From Halorarum halophilum (GTDB lineage: Archaea; Halobacteriota; Halobacteria; Halobacteriales; Haloferacaceae), in contig NZ_CP058529.1 of NCBI RefSeq assembly GCF_013401515.1, positions 3,614,616 through 3,678,615 on the forward strand: a DNA stretch of 64,000 nt, written 5' to 3'. A model generated the notes under the pieces. It did not search any database. It worked only from the letters and a program-made list of their open reading frames with translations, and was not told where the DNA came from. Position 1 is the first letter of the stretch; every line of letters begins with the position of its first letter. This document shows, one piece after another, positions 46,701 to 57,226 of this stretch. The position numbers were made by a program, and so were the translations under genes.

Positions 46701-47138
46701 TCACTTCTCCAGTGAGAGCAGGGTACACGAGAGCGCGACGGTGCTGTCGGCCTTCACGACCTCGGCGTCGGTGTGGACGACGCCCTCGGCGATCGGGTGG
46801 TCATTCGGCCGTTTGTCGGTCACCTCCAGTTCGACGTGGACCGTGTCGCCGACGAACACCGGGGACCGGAACCGGAGGTCGTCGACGCCGTAGAGGGCGA
46901 CGAGGTCCTCGCGGTCGGCGTCGGGCCGGCCCTGCCAGACGAGTCCGGTGAGCACCGAGAAGACGAGCGCGCCGTGGGCGATGCGCTCGCCGTACTCGGA
47001 GTTCGCCATCCCTTCGGCGTCGAGGTGGAGGTCGTTGAAGTCGCCGCTGACGCCCGCGAAGTTCACCACGTCGGCCTCGGTGACGGTCCGCGCCGCCGTC
47101 TCCCACGAGTCGCCGACGGTCCGGTCCGCGTACGTCAT
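46701..47138 (-). CDS. MaoC-family dehydratase / enoyl-CoA hydratase
   Basis: The 145-residue hotdog protein has VSGDFNDLHLDAEGMANSEY followed by IAHGALVFSVLTGL, the hydratase-2 motif with catalytic aspartate and histidine. It probably hydrates enoyl-CoA esters in the same pathway as its upstream partner. The 3-hydroxyacyl-CoA dehydrogenase ends seven bases before this ATG, on the same strand, so they form an operon. Confidence 0.88.
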   Translation of the reverse strand: MTYADRTVGDSWETAARTVTEADVVNFAGVSGDFNDLHLDAEGMANSEYGERIAHGALVFSVLTGLVWQGRPDADREDLVALYGVDDLRFRSPVFVGDTVHVELEVTDKRPNDHPIAEGVVHTDAEVVKADSTVALSCTLLSLEK

Positions 47139-47144
47139 CCCGCC

Positions 47145-48329
47145 CTACGTCCCCCCGTCGTAGCCGTGGAACCCCCGGCCGGCCTCCTCCCCGGTGTTCC
47201 CCGACTCGACGAGTTCGACGAGGTGGTCGGCGGGTTCGTATCGGTCCTCGCCCGTCTCGCCGTGGAGGGCGCGGAGCGTCTCGAGGGCCCTCTCGAGTCC
47301 GAGGCGGTCGCCGCGTCGACACGGCCCCTCGGGGAAGCCCGTCCCGAGTCGCATCCCGGTGTCGACGGCCTCCGGGGCCGCGACGTCGTCGCCGACGAGC
47401 TTCGCCGCCTCGTTGACCATCCGGGCCTCGACGCGGAACCAGTCGAACTCCCCGGCGTCCTCTGCGGTGTAGTCGGTCCCGGGACAGTCCTCGTACTCGT
47501 AGTAGCCCGTCCCCGTCTTCCGGCCGAGGTCGTCCGCCTCGACCTTCTCCTCGATGATCGGCGGGACCGGCCGCCCGGCCTCCCGCCGGACGTGGTAGCC
47601 GATGTCGATTCCCGTGAGGTCGCCGAGTTCGAACGGACCCATCGGGTAGTCGCGCTCGTGGACCAGCGTCGCGTCCGCGCCCCGGACCGTCGCCTCCTCG
47701 GCCGAGACCATCCACGCCGGTTCCTGCATGTACGGCCCGAGGACGCTGTTGACGACGAACCCGTTCACGTCCTTCCGGACGTAGATGGTCGTCTTGCCGA
47801 ACGACTCCACGAGCGCGGCGGCGGTCTCCGCGGTTTCGTCGCTCGTCTCCGCGCCGTAGATCACCTCGACGAGCTCCATCCGCACGGGCGGGTTGAAGAA
47901 GTGCGTGCCGACGACCCGCTCCGGAGAGTCGGTCGCATCCGAGATATCCGTGATGGAGAGGCTGGAGGTGTTCGTCGCGAGGATGGCGTCGGCGGGCGCG
48001 AACTCGTCCAGGTCGCCGAAGATGTCCCGCTTGACGTCCATCCGCTCGGGTCCGGCCTCGACGACGAAGTCCGTGCCGTCGACGGCTTCGGCCAGATCGA
48101 CGGTCGTGTCGATGCGATCGAGGACGGCGTCCGGGGACTCCTCGATATCCCCGCTCTCCGCGAGTTTCCCGAGGCTCCACTCGATGTCCCCGTACCCGTC
48201 GGTGACGATACCCTCCTCGATGTCGCGCATCGTCACGTCGTACCCGGCGATGGCGGCGACCTCGGCGATCCCGTGACCCATGTTCCCGGCGCCCAGAACC
48301 GTCACGTGGTCGATCCCGTCTCTCGGCAT
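47145..48329 (-). CDS. 3-hydroxyacyl-CoA dehydrogenase
   Basis: The 394-residue protein has an NAD-binding domain with TVLGAGNMGHGIAEVAA and the catalytic histidine region (VVGTHFFNPPVRMELVEVI). A C-terminal dimerisation domain (KDVNGFVVNSVLGPYM) follows, with a second related segment (EARMVNEAAKLVGDDVA). It oxidises 3-hydroxyacyl-CoA to the 3-oxo form in beta-oxidation. I chose the ATG at 48329 (MPRDGIDHV) over one 27 bases upstream that adds an unrelated stretch. It is followed by MaoC at six bases. Confidence 0.93.
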   Translation of the reverse strand: MPRDGIDHVTVLGAGNMGHGIAEVAAIAGYDVTMRDIEEGIVTDGYGDIEWSLGKLAESGDIEESPDAVLDRIDTTVDLAEAVDGTDFVVEAGPERMDVKRDIFGDLDEFAPADAILATNTSSLSITDISDATDSPERVVGTHFFNPPVRMELVEVIYGAETSDETAETAAALVESFGKTTIYVRKDVNGFVVNSVLGPYMQEPAWMVSAEEATVRGADATLVHERDYPMGPFELGDLTGIDIGYHVRREAGRPVPPIIEEKVEADDLGRKTGTGYYEYEDCPGTDYTAEDAGEFDWFRVEARMVNEAAKLVGDDVAAPEAVDTGMRLGTGFPEGPCRRGDRLGLERALETLRALHGETGEDRYEPADHLVELVESGNTGEEAGRGFHGYDGGT

Positions 48330-48435
48330 ACACGACCGATGGGCGACCGCAGGCATAACTCCACGGGGAGAAGTTAACGTTGTAAAGTCACGTCGGGAAT
48401 CTCACCTGGGTTTGATATGGGTCCCGGACCCACAC

Positions 48436-49293
48436 ATGGTCGATGGAGTCACTGCGATCGAACCGCGGGCGGACGAGGTGGAGCGCGTGAGTCTCGACAG
48501 GTTCTCGGTCGAGGGACGGACGGCCGTCGTCACCGGCGCGTCCAGCGGGATCGGGCGGGTCATCGCGGAGACGTTCGCCGCCGGCGGCGCGGACGTCGTG
48601 GTGTGTTCGCGCGAGCAGGGGAACGTCGACCCGGTCGCCGAGGGGATCAACTCCGGCGAGGCGTTCGACCTTGCGGACGCCGAGCACGGCGACACCGGCC
48701 GGTGTCTCGCGGTCGAGTGCGACGTGACCGACGCCGACGCGGTGGGCGCGCTCGTTGACGCGACCGTCGAGGAGTTCGGGGGGCTGGACGTCCTCGTCAA
48801 CAACGCCGGCGCGTCGTTCATGGCGCCGTTCGAGGACATCTCCGAGAACGGGTGGAAGACGATCGTCGACATCAACCTCCACGGCGCCTACCACTGCACC
48901 CAGGCCGCCGCGGAACCGCTCGCGGAGGACGGCGGGACCGTCATCAACGTCGCCTCCGTCGCCGGCCAGCGTGCGGCGCCGTACATGAGCCACTACGGCG
49001 CGGCGAAGGCCGCGCTGGAGCACTTCACGAAGACGCTCGCGGTGGAGTGGGCGGGCCGCGACGTGCGCGTCAACTGCATCGCGCCGGGCTACGTGGCGAC
49101 CCCGGGCGTCGAGTCGCAGATGGGCGTCTCGGCCGAGAACATCGACAGGGGGGACGTGGATCGCCGCATCGGCACGAGCGAGGAGATCGCTGACGTCGCG
49201 CAGTTCCTCGCAGCCGACGCCTCGTCGTACCTCACGGGCCAGACGGTGACCGCCGAGGGCGTCCCGCCGAGCGAGGAACTCCCCGAGACCTAG
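48436..49293 (+). CDS. Short-chain dehydrogenase/reductase
   Basis: The 285-residue protein has a Rossmann fold with VVTGASSGIGRVIAETF, LVNNAGASF and the catalytic YGAAK preceded by serine (NVASVAGQRAAPYMSHYGAAK spans it). It reduces or oxidises a carbonyl or hydroxyl group with NAD(P). The acyl-CoA gene context suggests a 3-oxoacyl-CoA or related substrate. The first 24 residues are a non-conserved extension. The ATG at 48436 starts divergent from the hydroxyacyl-CoA dehydrogenase. Confidence 0.9.
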   Translation: MVDGVTAIEPRADEVERVSLDRFSVEGRTAVVTGASSGIGRVIAETFAAGGADVVVCSREQGNVDPVAEGINSGEAFDLADAEHGDTGRCLAVECDVTDADAVGALVDATVEEFGGLDVLVNNAGASFMAPFEDISENGWKTIVDINLHGAYHCTQAAAEPLAEDGGTVINVASVAGQRAAPYMSHYGAAKAALEHFTKTLAVEWAGRDVRVNCIAPGYVATPGVESQMGVSAENIDRGDVDRRIGTSEEIADVAQFLAADASSYLTGQTVTAEGVPPSEELPET

Positions 49294-49391
49294 ATCGCGA
49301 TACTCGCCAGCACCATCGCGGCCGTCGCCGTCACGCCGAGCACGGTGACGGTCGCGAAGCCGAGGCGAACCCGCGCCTTCTTTGCGCTCAT
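49290..49391 (-). CDS. 33-residue membrane microprotein
   Basis: On the minus strand, ATG at 49391 to TAG at 49290-49292 encodes 33 residues. A basic N-terminus (MSAKKARVRLG) leads into one hydrophobic helix (ATVTVLGVTATAAMVLASIAI). Its stop codon overlaps the stop of the convergent SDR gene by three bases. The positive-inside membrane pattern and tight packing support a real gene, though nothing is known of it. Confidence 0.5.
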   Translation of the reverse strand: MSAKKARVRLGFATVTVLGVTATAAMVLASIAI

Positions 49392-49493
49392 AGATGCGGC
49401 CTCGCCCGGTCCACGGAAGAACCTACGCGTCCGTTTCTCGGATCTGATTCTCGACGGGCGCGGTCGTGCGCCCGGCGCTCACGACGATCGGCC

Positions 49494-49502
49494 CCTTAAG
49501 TA
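49494..49502 (+). promoter_or_regulatory. TATA-like box of the DsbA-family gene
   Basis: CCTTAAGTA ends 25 bases before the ATG at 49527, matching a leaderless haloarchaeal promoter. Confidence 0.5.
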
Positions 49503-49526
49503 CCCGCCGTCCGAACGGGAGCGCGA

Positions 49527-50159
49527 ATGAGTCAGTCCTCACCCGACCCGATCACGGTCTACTCGGACTACGTGTGCCCGTTCTGCTATCTCGGTCGCGA
49601 GTCGCTCCGTCGGTACCAGGAGACGCGCGAGGAGCCGCTCGCCATCGAGTGGCGGCCGTTCGACCTGCGCGCCGGGAAGCGAGGTCCGGACGGGACCATC
49701 GACCACGACGCCGACGACGGGAAGGACGACGGCTACTACGAGCAGGCCGCCGAGAACGTCCGCAGACTCCGGGAGCGATACGACGCCGAGATGACGCAGG
49801 AGCTCTCCACAGACGTGGACTCGCTTCCCGCGCAGGTCGCGTCGTACTACGTGGACCAGCACTACCCGTACGAGACGTGGCTGACGTTCGACGTCGCCGT
49901 CTTCGAGGCGCTGTGGCAGGACGGCCGGGACATCGGCGAGGTGGACGTGCTCGTCGAACTCGCGGAGGAGGCTGGGGTGGAGGGGGACGAGATCCGCTCG
50001 GCCCTCGAGGACGAGACCCTGCGCGAGGAGGTACGTGAGCGGTTCACCGAGGCCCGGCAGCGGGGCGTCACGGGCGTCCCGACGTTCGTGTACGACAATC
50101 ACGCCGCGCGCGGCGCGGTTCCGCCGGAGCACCTCGAACGCCTGGTCGAGGGGACCTGA
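49527..50159 (+). CDS. DsbA-family (FrnE-like) thiol oxidoreductase
   Basis: The 210-residue thioredoxin-fold protein has YVCPFCYLGRES with redox cysteines C17 and C20. A helical insert and the cis-proline motif GVTGVPTFVYDN near the end complete the fold. FrnE-like members of this family act as cytoplasmic thiol oxidoreductases. No signal peptide is seen, so it works inside the cell. It is alone between divergent and convergent neighbours. Confidence 0.88.
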   Translation: MSQSSPDPITVYSDYVCPFCYLGRESLRRYQETREEPLAIEWRPFDLRAGKRGPDGTIDHDADDGKDDGYYEQAAENVRRLRERYDAEMTQELSTDVDSLPAQVASYYVDQHYPYETWLTFDVAVFEALWQDGRDIGEVDVLVELAEEAGVEGDEIRSALEDETLREEVRERFTEARQRGVTGVPTFVYDNHAARGAVPPEHLERLVEGT

Positions 50160-50236
50160 CGCGGGCGTCGGTGTAACTCCGCGGTACGTTTCGAGGGACG
50201 AAGAGAACGAGTGATTCGGTCCGACGACCCGACCGA

Positions 50237-51631
50237 TCAGGCCATCGGGAGGACCGTCGTGTAGACCAGCGTCACGATGAGGCCCGTGACCGAGATGATG
50301 GTTGTGAGGACCGTCCAGGTCTTCAGCGTCTCGGCCTGGGTGAGCCCGCCGATCTCCTTCACCAGCCAGAACCCGCTGTCGTTGTACCACGAGAAGATGT
50401 TCCCGCCGGCGCCGATCGCCATCGCCAGGAACGCCGGGTGGACGGCGAGTTCCGGGACCTGGGGCGCCATGATCCCCGCAGTGGTGAGCATCGCGGCCGT
50501 CGCCGACCCCTGCGCGACCCGCACGATGGCGGCGATCAGCCACGCGCTGACGATGAGCGGGATGCCGACCTGGCTCAGCGCGCCGGTGATGTAGTCGCCG
50601 ATCCCCGAGGCCGCGAGAAGCGCGCCGAACGCGCCGCCGGCCGCGGTGATGGCCGCGATGTTCCCGCCGCTCTTCAGCGCCTCGGTCAGTTCGTCGGTCC
50701 ACTCCTCGCGGTCCTCGGCGCTGTAGCGGTAGAACGTCCACGCGGCCGCCAGCGCGGCGATCGTCAGCGCGACGTTCTTGTCGCCGAGGAAGCTGATATA
50801 CGGTCTGACGACCCCGAGCGAGGGGTACACCTGTTCGAACGTGTCGAGTGCGGTCAGCGAGCCGACGAGGACGACCGCAAGGACGATGGGCGCCGCGGAC
50901 TCGAGGACCGACGGCAGTTGCCCGGTCGACCGCTGGGCGAGCTCCTCCAGTTCGTCCGTCGAAGTCGCCATCGCGTCACGGAGCGGGATGTCCAGCCGCT
51001 TGTTGATCCACCGACCGTACAGGAGTCCGGCGGCAAGCGCGGCGGGAATGGCCGTGGCGATGCCGACGAGGATCGTCATGCCGAGGTTGACGCCGAGTTC
51101 GGTCGCGACCGCGAGCGGGCCGGGCGTCGGCGGCACGAACACGTGCGTCGTCGCTGCGCCGGCGCCGACGACGACGATGAACAGCGTGTAGTCCCGACCG
51201 ACGCGGGCGCGCATCGACCGCGCGAGCGGCGCCATCAGGTAGAACACGCTGTCGAAGAAGACCGGGATCGCCAGCACGGAACTGCTCCCCCACAGCGCGA
51301 TGTCGGAGTTCTCCTCGCCGAGGAGGTTCTGGAACGCCCGGACGATCCGCTGTGCCGCGCCGCTCTCGAGCATCGACTTCCCGATGATCGCCGCCATCAG
51401 GATCGGGATGCCGATGCCCGCCATCCCCTCACCGAACGCGGCCGCTACCTCCTCCGCCGCCTGCGGGGGGGCGAAGTCCGGGAGGAACGCGACGTTGAGT
51501 ATCCCGACGAAGAACGCGGCGATGATCAACCCCACGAACGCAGGGAGGTCCAGCACGACCAGCAACAGGATCACCGCCACGAGCGCAAGGACGAACGTCA
51601 ACAACGGACTGTGTGCGAATTCTATTGCCAT
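50237..51631 (-). CDS. GntP-family gluconate/organic acid permease
   Basis: The 464-residue protein has about twelve membrane segments and GntP motifs: FGEGMAGIGIPILMAAIIGK, VFVPPTPGPLAVATELG and a conserved AQGSATAAMLTTAGIM near the end. The family imports gluconate or related sugar acids with protons. Its minus-strand ATG at 51631 is preceded by a TATA-like box about 35-42 bases away. No sugar-acid metabolic gene is next to it. Confidence 0.9.
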   Translation of the reverse strand: MAIEFAHSPLLTFVLALVAVILLLVVLDLPAFVGLIIAAFFVGILNVAFLPDFAPPQAAEEVAAAFGEGMAGIGIPILMAAIIGKSMLESGAAQRIVRAFQNLLGEENSDIALWGSSSVLAIPVFFDSVFYLMAPLARSMRARVGRDYTLFIVVVGAGAATTHVFVPPTPGPLAVATELGVNLGMTILVGIATAIPAALAAGLLYGRWINKRLDIPLRDAMATSTDELEELAQRSTGQLPSVLESAAPIVLAVVLVGSLTALDTFEQVYPSLGVVRPYISFLGDKNVALTIAALAAAWTFYRYSAEDREEWTDELTEALKSGGNIAAITAAGGAFGALLAASGIGDYITGALSQVGIPLIVSAWLIAAIVRVAQGSATAAMLTTAGIMAPQVPELAVHPAFLAMAIGAGGNIFSWYNDSGFWLVKEIGGLTQAETLKTWTVLTTIISVTGLIVTLVYTTVLPMA

Positions 51632-51664
51632 TGGCGTTGACTGTCCGAGATGCTCGAAAGCCGA

Positions 51665-51673
51665 GAATTAAAC
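51665..51673 (-). promoter_or_regulatory. TATA-like box of gntP
   Basis: On the minus strand the bases read GTTTAATTC, 34-42 bases before the gntP start. This predicts a leader of about 10-15 bases. Confidence 0.45.
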
Positions 51674-51914
51674 AGTACCGGATTTCGATGAGGTACGGAA
51701 CCGGCAAAATCGCAATACAGCGGCCAGTACATGATTCCGAACCAACCCGTCCAGAGCTCGACTGGTATGGCTTAATTACTTTCTATCTTACATACCTCCG
51801 ACGGCGGATCGACGTCCCGAACAGCGCCGTTTTCGGCCGGTCGGATCCGTTATCGATACCCCGTTCCCACGCTCCCGACCTCCACACGTTCTCTGACCGA
51901 CGACCTTTTGACAC

Positions 51915-51930
51915 CTGACCGTTCAGTCAG
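51915..51930. promoter_or_regulatory. Candidate TetR-type operator
   Basis: CTGACCGTTCAGTCAG is an inverted repeat (CTGA/TCAG, inner TGAC-N-GTCA-like symmetry) that ends four bases before the ATG at 51935. It resembles the TGAxCGTTCAGTCA sites bound by many AcrR/TetR repressors. The second gene of the operon is a TetR regulator, so autoregulation is likely. Confidence 0.55.
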
Positions 51931-51934
51931 GGCC

Positions 51935-52390
51935 ATGGGCGAGACACGCTCCCCGAAGCGCCCGTGGCTCGCGGCGCTGCTCGCGCTCGCCGTGACCGGC
52001 CTGGGCCACGCCTACCTCAGACGCTGGGGCCGGGCGTTCGCCTGGCTCGCACTGGTGTACGCGGCGTTGGCGCTGTTCGTGCCGTCGGAGGCCGTCGAGG
52101 TGGCTGCCCAAGGCATCCGCGGGGGATCGGCGACGCTCCCGCCGTCCGTTGACCCGCTGGTGTTCGTCCCGCCGCTCCTCGTCGCGCTCGGGAGCGTCGC
52201 GGACGCGTATCTGCTCGCGCGCGCCGAGCGCGACGAGGCGCTCCGGGCGGCCGCGGGCGAGGGCACGGTCGTCTGTCCGAACTGCGGGCGCGAGGTGGAC
52301 GAGGAACTCGAGTTCTGTCAGTGGTGTACGACGGAGTTCGCCGCCCCGGACGAGGAGGACGAGACCGAGCGGCGGGGGCGCGTCGAGTGA
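51935..52390 (+). CDS. Membrane protein with C-terminal zinc ribbon
   Basis: The 151-residue protein has two or three hydrophobic segments (LAALLALAVTGLGHAYL, FAWLALVYAALALFV and a third around VFVPPLLVALGSVADAYLLA). A cytoplasmic zinc ribbon follows, CPNCG then CQWC. The pattern resembles TM2-like or DUF6677-like archaeal membrane proteins, with no known function. Its stop overlaps the start of the TetR gene (GTGA), so the two are coupled. Confidence 0.72.
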   Translation: MGETRSPKRPWLAALLALAVTGLGHAYLRRWGRAFAWLALVYAALALFVPSEAVEVAAQGIRGGSATLPPSVDPLVFVPPLLVALGSVADAYLLARAERDEALRAAAGEGTVVCPNCGREVDEELEFCQWCTTEFAAPDEEDETERRGRVE

Positions 52391-52998
52391 CGGACGAGGC
52401 CGCGGCGAACCCCTCGGAGACGGAGCGGGAGATCATGGACGCGACGTTCCGTGCGCTGTGTACGCACGGCTACGCGGACCTCTCGATCGCGAACATCGCC
52501 GAGGAGTTCGACAAGAGCAAGTCGCTGCTGTACTACCACTACGACTCGAAGGAGGACCTCCTCGCCGAGTTCCTCGGGTACGCCATCGACTACTTCCTCG
52601 CGGACCTCGAGGCGCAGACCGGCGACGATCCGATGGAGTCGCTCCACGGGCTGGTGGACAAGGTGCTGCCGGCCGAACTGGACGGCGAGGAAGCGGACGC
52701 GCAGCGCGCGATCACCGAACTGCGGATGCAGGCGGTCACCGACGAGACGTTCCGAGAACGGATGACGGCGAGCGACGAGCGCTTCGCCGCCCACGTTCGC
52801 GGCCTGCTCGAAGAGGCGGCCGAGGCGGGAGTCGTCGAGGACGTCGACCTCGAGCGGACGGCGAAGCACCTCCAGGCGACGCTCGCCGGCGGGATGTTCG
52901 GCCGCGCGACGACGGATCGGTCGGACGCGTCGGCGGCGATCAGGGAGTCGCTGCACGCCTACCTGGACGACCTCCGGGTCGACGCCGACGACGAGTGA
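52387..52998 (+). CDS. TetR/AcrR-family transcriptional regulator
   Basis: The 203-residue protein starts at GTG 52387. The helix-turn-helix lies in ALCTHGYADLSIANIAEEF followed by SKSLLYYHYDSKEDLLAEF (residues about 20-60). The rest is the helical ligand-binding and dimer domain. It overlaps the zinc-ribbon gene by four bases. A palindrome just before that operon is its likely operator. The inducing ligand is unknown. Confidence 0.88.
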   Translation: MTDEAAANPSETEREIMDATFRALCTHGYADLSIANIAEEFDKSKSLLYYHYDSKEDLLAEFLGYAIDYFLADLEAQTGDDPMESLHGLVDKVLPAELDGEEADAQRAITELRMQAVTDETFRERMTASDERFAAHVRGLLEEAAEAGVVEDVDLERTAKHLQATLAGGMFGRATTDRSDASAAIRESLHAYLDDLRVDADDE

Positions 52999-53123
52999 GG
53001 TGACCTCCCGCTTCCCTTCGAACCGTCCGCCGACGGGTCGGCTGACGCCCGTCGCTGTTCCCCTGGCCATCGTCCACGGACTCGGGCCGAACGATTAACA
53101 GCGAGTAGCCGATCTTACCGATC

Positions 53124-53465
53124 ATGGGACGGGAACGACTCCCCGGAACGGCGTGGACGCGGGCGTTCGTCGTCCTCGCCCTGTTCCTGCTCCTCGGCTC
53201 CTCGGCGATCGCGCTGTTCTACTGGCGGCCCTTGCTGGCGGCCGTGATCGTCGTCGTCGTCGCCGCCGTTCTGTCGAAGCTCCGCTCGTCGCGGGGGAGC
53301 GACGGAACCCGCTCGGTCTGGAACGCCATCCCGTCCTGGCAGTACTCGGGTCGGCACGTCGAGTCGGGCGGGCTGACCCGCGACGAGCAGGAGCGCGCCC
53401 TCCAGGACGTCCAGCGCGAGGCGGACGTTCGGCAGGGGGCGGTCGAACGGAATCGTCGGCAGTAG
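53124..53465 (+). CDS. Small membrane protein, unknown function
   Basis: The 113-residue protein has two adjacent hydrophobic segments, AFVVLALFLLLGSSAIALFY and AAVIVVVVAAVLSKL, and a polar cytoplasmic tail (SWQYSGRHVESGGLTRDEQE to the end) rich in charged residues. It resembles small haloarchaeal membrane proteins without a named function. GATTAACAG at about 53092-53100 could be its TATA-like box. Confidence 0.6.
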   Translation: MGRERLPGTAWTRAFVVLALFLLLGSSAIALFYWRPLLAAVIVVVVAAVLSKLRSSRGSDGTRSVWNAIPSWQYSGRHVESGGLTRDEQERALQDVQREADVRQGAVERNRRQ

Positions 53466-53567
53466 CCGTCCCACCCTCACAGTCTCCCTGACCAGCTCCG
53501 GTCGTCGTTCCCGCTTGGTCGCCAGTTGGCGACCAGCCTTTTCCCCGCGCTCGCGGAACCGGTTCCC

Positions 53568-53927
53568 ATGGCGATCATCGATAGCCTCGTCGTCTTCGTC
53601 GTGAGCGCGCTCATCGGGGGGCTCGGCATCTACGTCGGCGCCGCCCTGCTGGCCGGGTCGCGGAGCTACGGTCGCGCGGTGTGGACCGCGCTGATCGGCG
53701 CGCTCGTCTGGGTCGTCGTCGACGCGCTGTTCGGCTGGCTCGGCGTCGTGGGCTGGCTCCTCACCTGGCTCGCCTACCTCGCGGTCATCAAGTCCCGCTA
53801 CCGCGGCGGGTGGCTCACGGCCGCAGGCATCGCGCTCGTCGGCTGGATCGCGGCGGCGGTCGTCCTCTCGGTGCTCGCGGGCCTCGGGGTTGGCGGGTTC
53901 TCCGCGACCGGCATCCCGCGGCTCTGA
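53568..53927 (+). CDS. Small polytopic membrane protein, unknown function
   Basis: The 119-residue protein has about four hydrophobic segments: SLVVFVVSALIGGLGIYVG, AVWTALIGALVWVVVDALFG, VVGWLLTWLAYLAVI and AAGIALVGWIAAAVVLSVLAG. It is nearly all membrane. I do not recognise a family. It is convergent with the cytochrome oxidase gene, 85 bases away. Function is unknown. Confidence 0.6.
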   Translation: MAIIDSLVVFVVSALIGGLGIYVGAALLAGSRSYGRAVWTALIGALVWVVVDALFGWLGVVGWLLTWLAYLAVIKSRYRGGWLTAAGIALVGWIAAAVVLSVLAGLGVGGFSATGIPRL

Positions 53928-54012
53928 GCGGGACAATCGGACACGATTGACAGTCCCGCGTCGACCGACGACCCACCCCCTATCGTTCGGAGGCCCCAGT
54001 CGGCCTCGAGCC

Positions 54013-55854
<1,842 letters not shown>

Positions 55855-56007
55855 GGGTTCACCCCCTCGTGACTTATCCGTGGGGGCCGATCGTCCGTCC
55901 CCAGCGTCGTCGCGCCGTCCCTCGTTTCGGGTCGGAATCTCGGCGTGCGGTCCCCTTCCGTTCGAGGCCTCGCCGGTCCGTGACAGTGGGTCCCCATCAC
56001 CGTCGAC

Positions 56008-56460
56008 TCACTCCTCCGGGTACGCCGGCATCGGGCGCCGCGCGTCGGTCTCCCCGGACAGCCGGCCGTACACGGCGCCGAGCGTGAAGCCGTATGCGAC
56101 GTGGGCGAACAGGGTCAGCACCCCGAACACGATGAGGATGGCGCCCGAGAGGTCGCCCCGCCCGAGCAGGACGAACGCGACCCACAGCGGCAGCGAGAAC
56201 CCGATCCCCCGGATCGCGGGGTCCGGGCCGAGCGGGAGGTACGCCTCCAGCGCGACGAACAGCAGCGGCCAGGCGAACGTCCCCGCCGCCACGAACAGCA
56301 CGAACCCGAGCGTCTGGTTCCCCGGCACCCCCACGAACCGCGCGGCGACCTCGAACAGCCCGATCCGCGAACGCGTCTCCACCTCGATGAGCAACAGCGC
56401 GACGGACAGGACGGCGCTCCCCGCTGCGCCGCCCAGCACAGCGCTCGTCGGCTTCTTCAT
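56008..56460 (-). CDS. Small membrane protein, DUF6789-like
   Basis: The 150-residue protein has four hydrophobic helices (VLGGAAGSAVLSVALLLIEV, FVLFVAAGTFAWPLLFVALEA, GIGFSLPLWVAFVLLGRG and ILIVFGVLTLFAHVAYGFTLG). It resembles haloarchaeal DUF6789 proteins, which are often near cytochrome oxidase genes. I give the family name tentatively. It reads toward the oxidase gene on the same strand, 153 bases upstream, and may assist oxidase function. Confidence 0.65.
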   Translation of the reverse strand: MKKPTSAVLGGAAGSAVLSVALLLIEVETRSRIGLFEVAARFVGVPGNQTLGFVLFVAAGTFAWPLLFVALEAYLPLGPDPAIRGIGFSLPLWVAFVLLGRGDLSGAILIVFGVLTLFAHVAYGFTLGAVYGRLSGETDARRPMPAYPEE

Positions 56461-56539
56461 GCCCCGCCCTTCGCCCGTCTCCGGGAAAAACCCACCCGAC
56501 GGAGGAAAGTACTTGTCGGACGGCTGTGAGCTATGCCCC

Positions 56540-57226
56540 GTGCCGCCCTCCACCGAAACCGCCCGACTCGCGCTCGCCCTCCTCGTCGTCGCGTCCCTCG
56601 TCGCGGTGCCCGCAGCCGTCGACGCCCGCGCGCCGGCCCAGGCCGTCTGCGGGGTGTGTACCGACCAGCTCGACGACGCCGCGGCCGACCGCGGGGTCGC
56701 GCTCGAACGCGCGAGCTCGGATCTGACGATCCGGGTCGCGGAGAACGGCTCGACGCGCTGGACCGCGCACGTGACCCTCGCCCAGGGCGCCGAGGCGCTG
56801 CGGAACGATTCGCTTCGCGAGGCGGTGGTGGCTGACGCGCGCCGCCGCACCGTCGCGGACCCGGGTGCTGTCGCGAGCAGGGTGGACGACGACACGCTCG
56901 TCGTCTCCTACCGCGTCGACGGCGCGACCGAGCGCGAGACGGGCGTCCTGCTGTTCACCGCGTTCCACGAGAACGGCCCGGTCGTGCCGTTCGCGATGGG
57001 CGGCCCCGGGCCGATCTACCTCGGCGCCGACGCCGTCGCGCTCCACGCGCCGGAGGGCCGGGCCGTCGCCGGCGACGACGGGAGGGCCGATGGCTCGACC
57101 GGCGACGTCCACTGGACCGGCGCCGAGACGGGCATCGACCGATCGACGGTCGTCGCCTTCGTTCCCGAGAACGCCGCGTTCCCCGGCGTCCGGGCGGGGG
57201 TCGCACGCCTGCTCTTTCGACTCTGA
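56540..57226 (+). CDS. Secreted protein, unknown function
   Basis: The 228-residue protein starts at GTG 56540. A hydrophobic signal segment (LALALLVVASLVAVPAAVDA) is followed by a mature domain with VCGVCTDQLDDAA, a CxxC that could form a disulfide or bind a metal. The mature part looks beta-rich (TRWTAHVTLAQGAE, TLVVSYRVDGATERE). No C-terminal membrane anchor is seen. I do not recognise a family. The gene is divergent from the DUF6789-like gene across 79 bases. Confidence 0.6.
   Translation: MPPSTETARLALALLVVASLVAVPAAVDARAPAQAVCGVCTDQLDDAAADRGVALERASSDLTIRVAENGSTRWTAHVTLAQGAEALRNDSLREAVVADARRRTVADPGAVASRVDDDTLVVSYRVDGATERETGVLLFTAFHENGPVVPFAMGGPGPIYLGADAVALHAPEGRAVAGDDGRADGSTGDVHWTGAETGIDRSTVVAFVPENAAFPGVRAGVARLLFRL

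Larger units (their letters stand above)
51632..51934. other. Lower-G+C regulatory gap between gntP and the zinc-ribbon gene
   Basis: This divergent gap holds no credible gene. Besides the sites listed separately, GGTATG and CATACC flank a 24-base AT-rich stretch around 51767-51802, which could be a regulator target. Confidence 0.4.
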
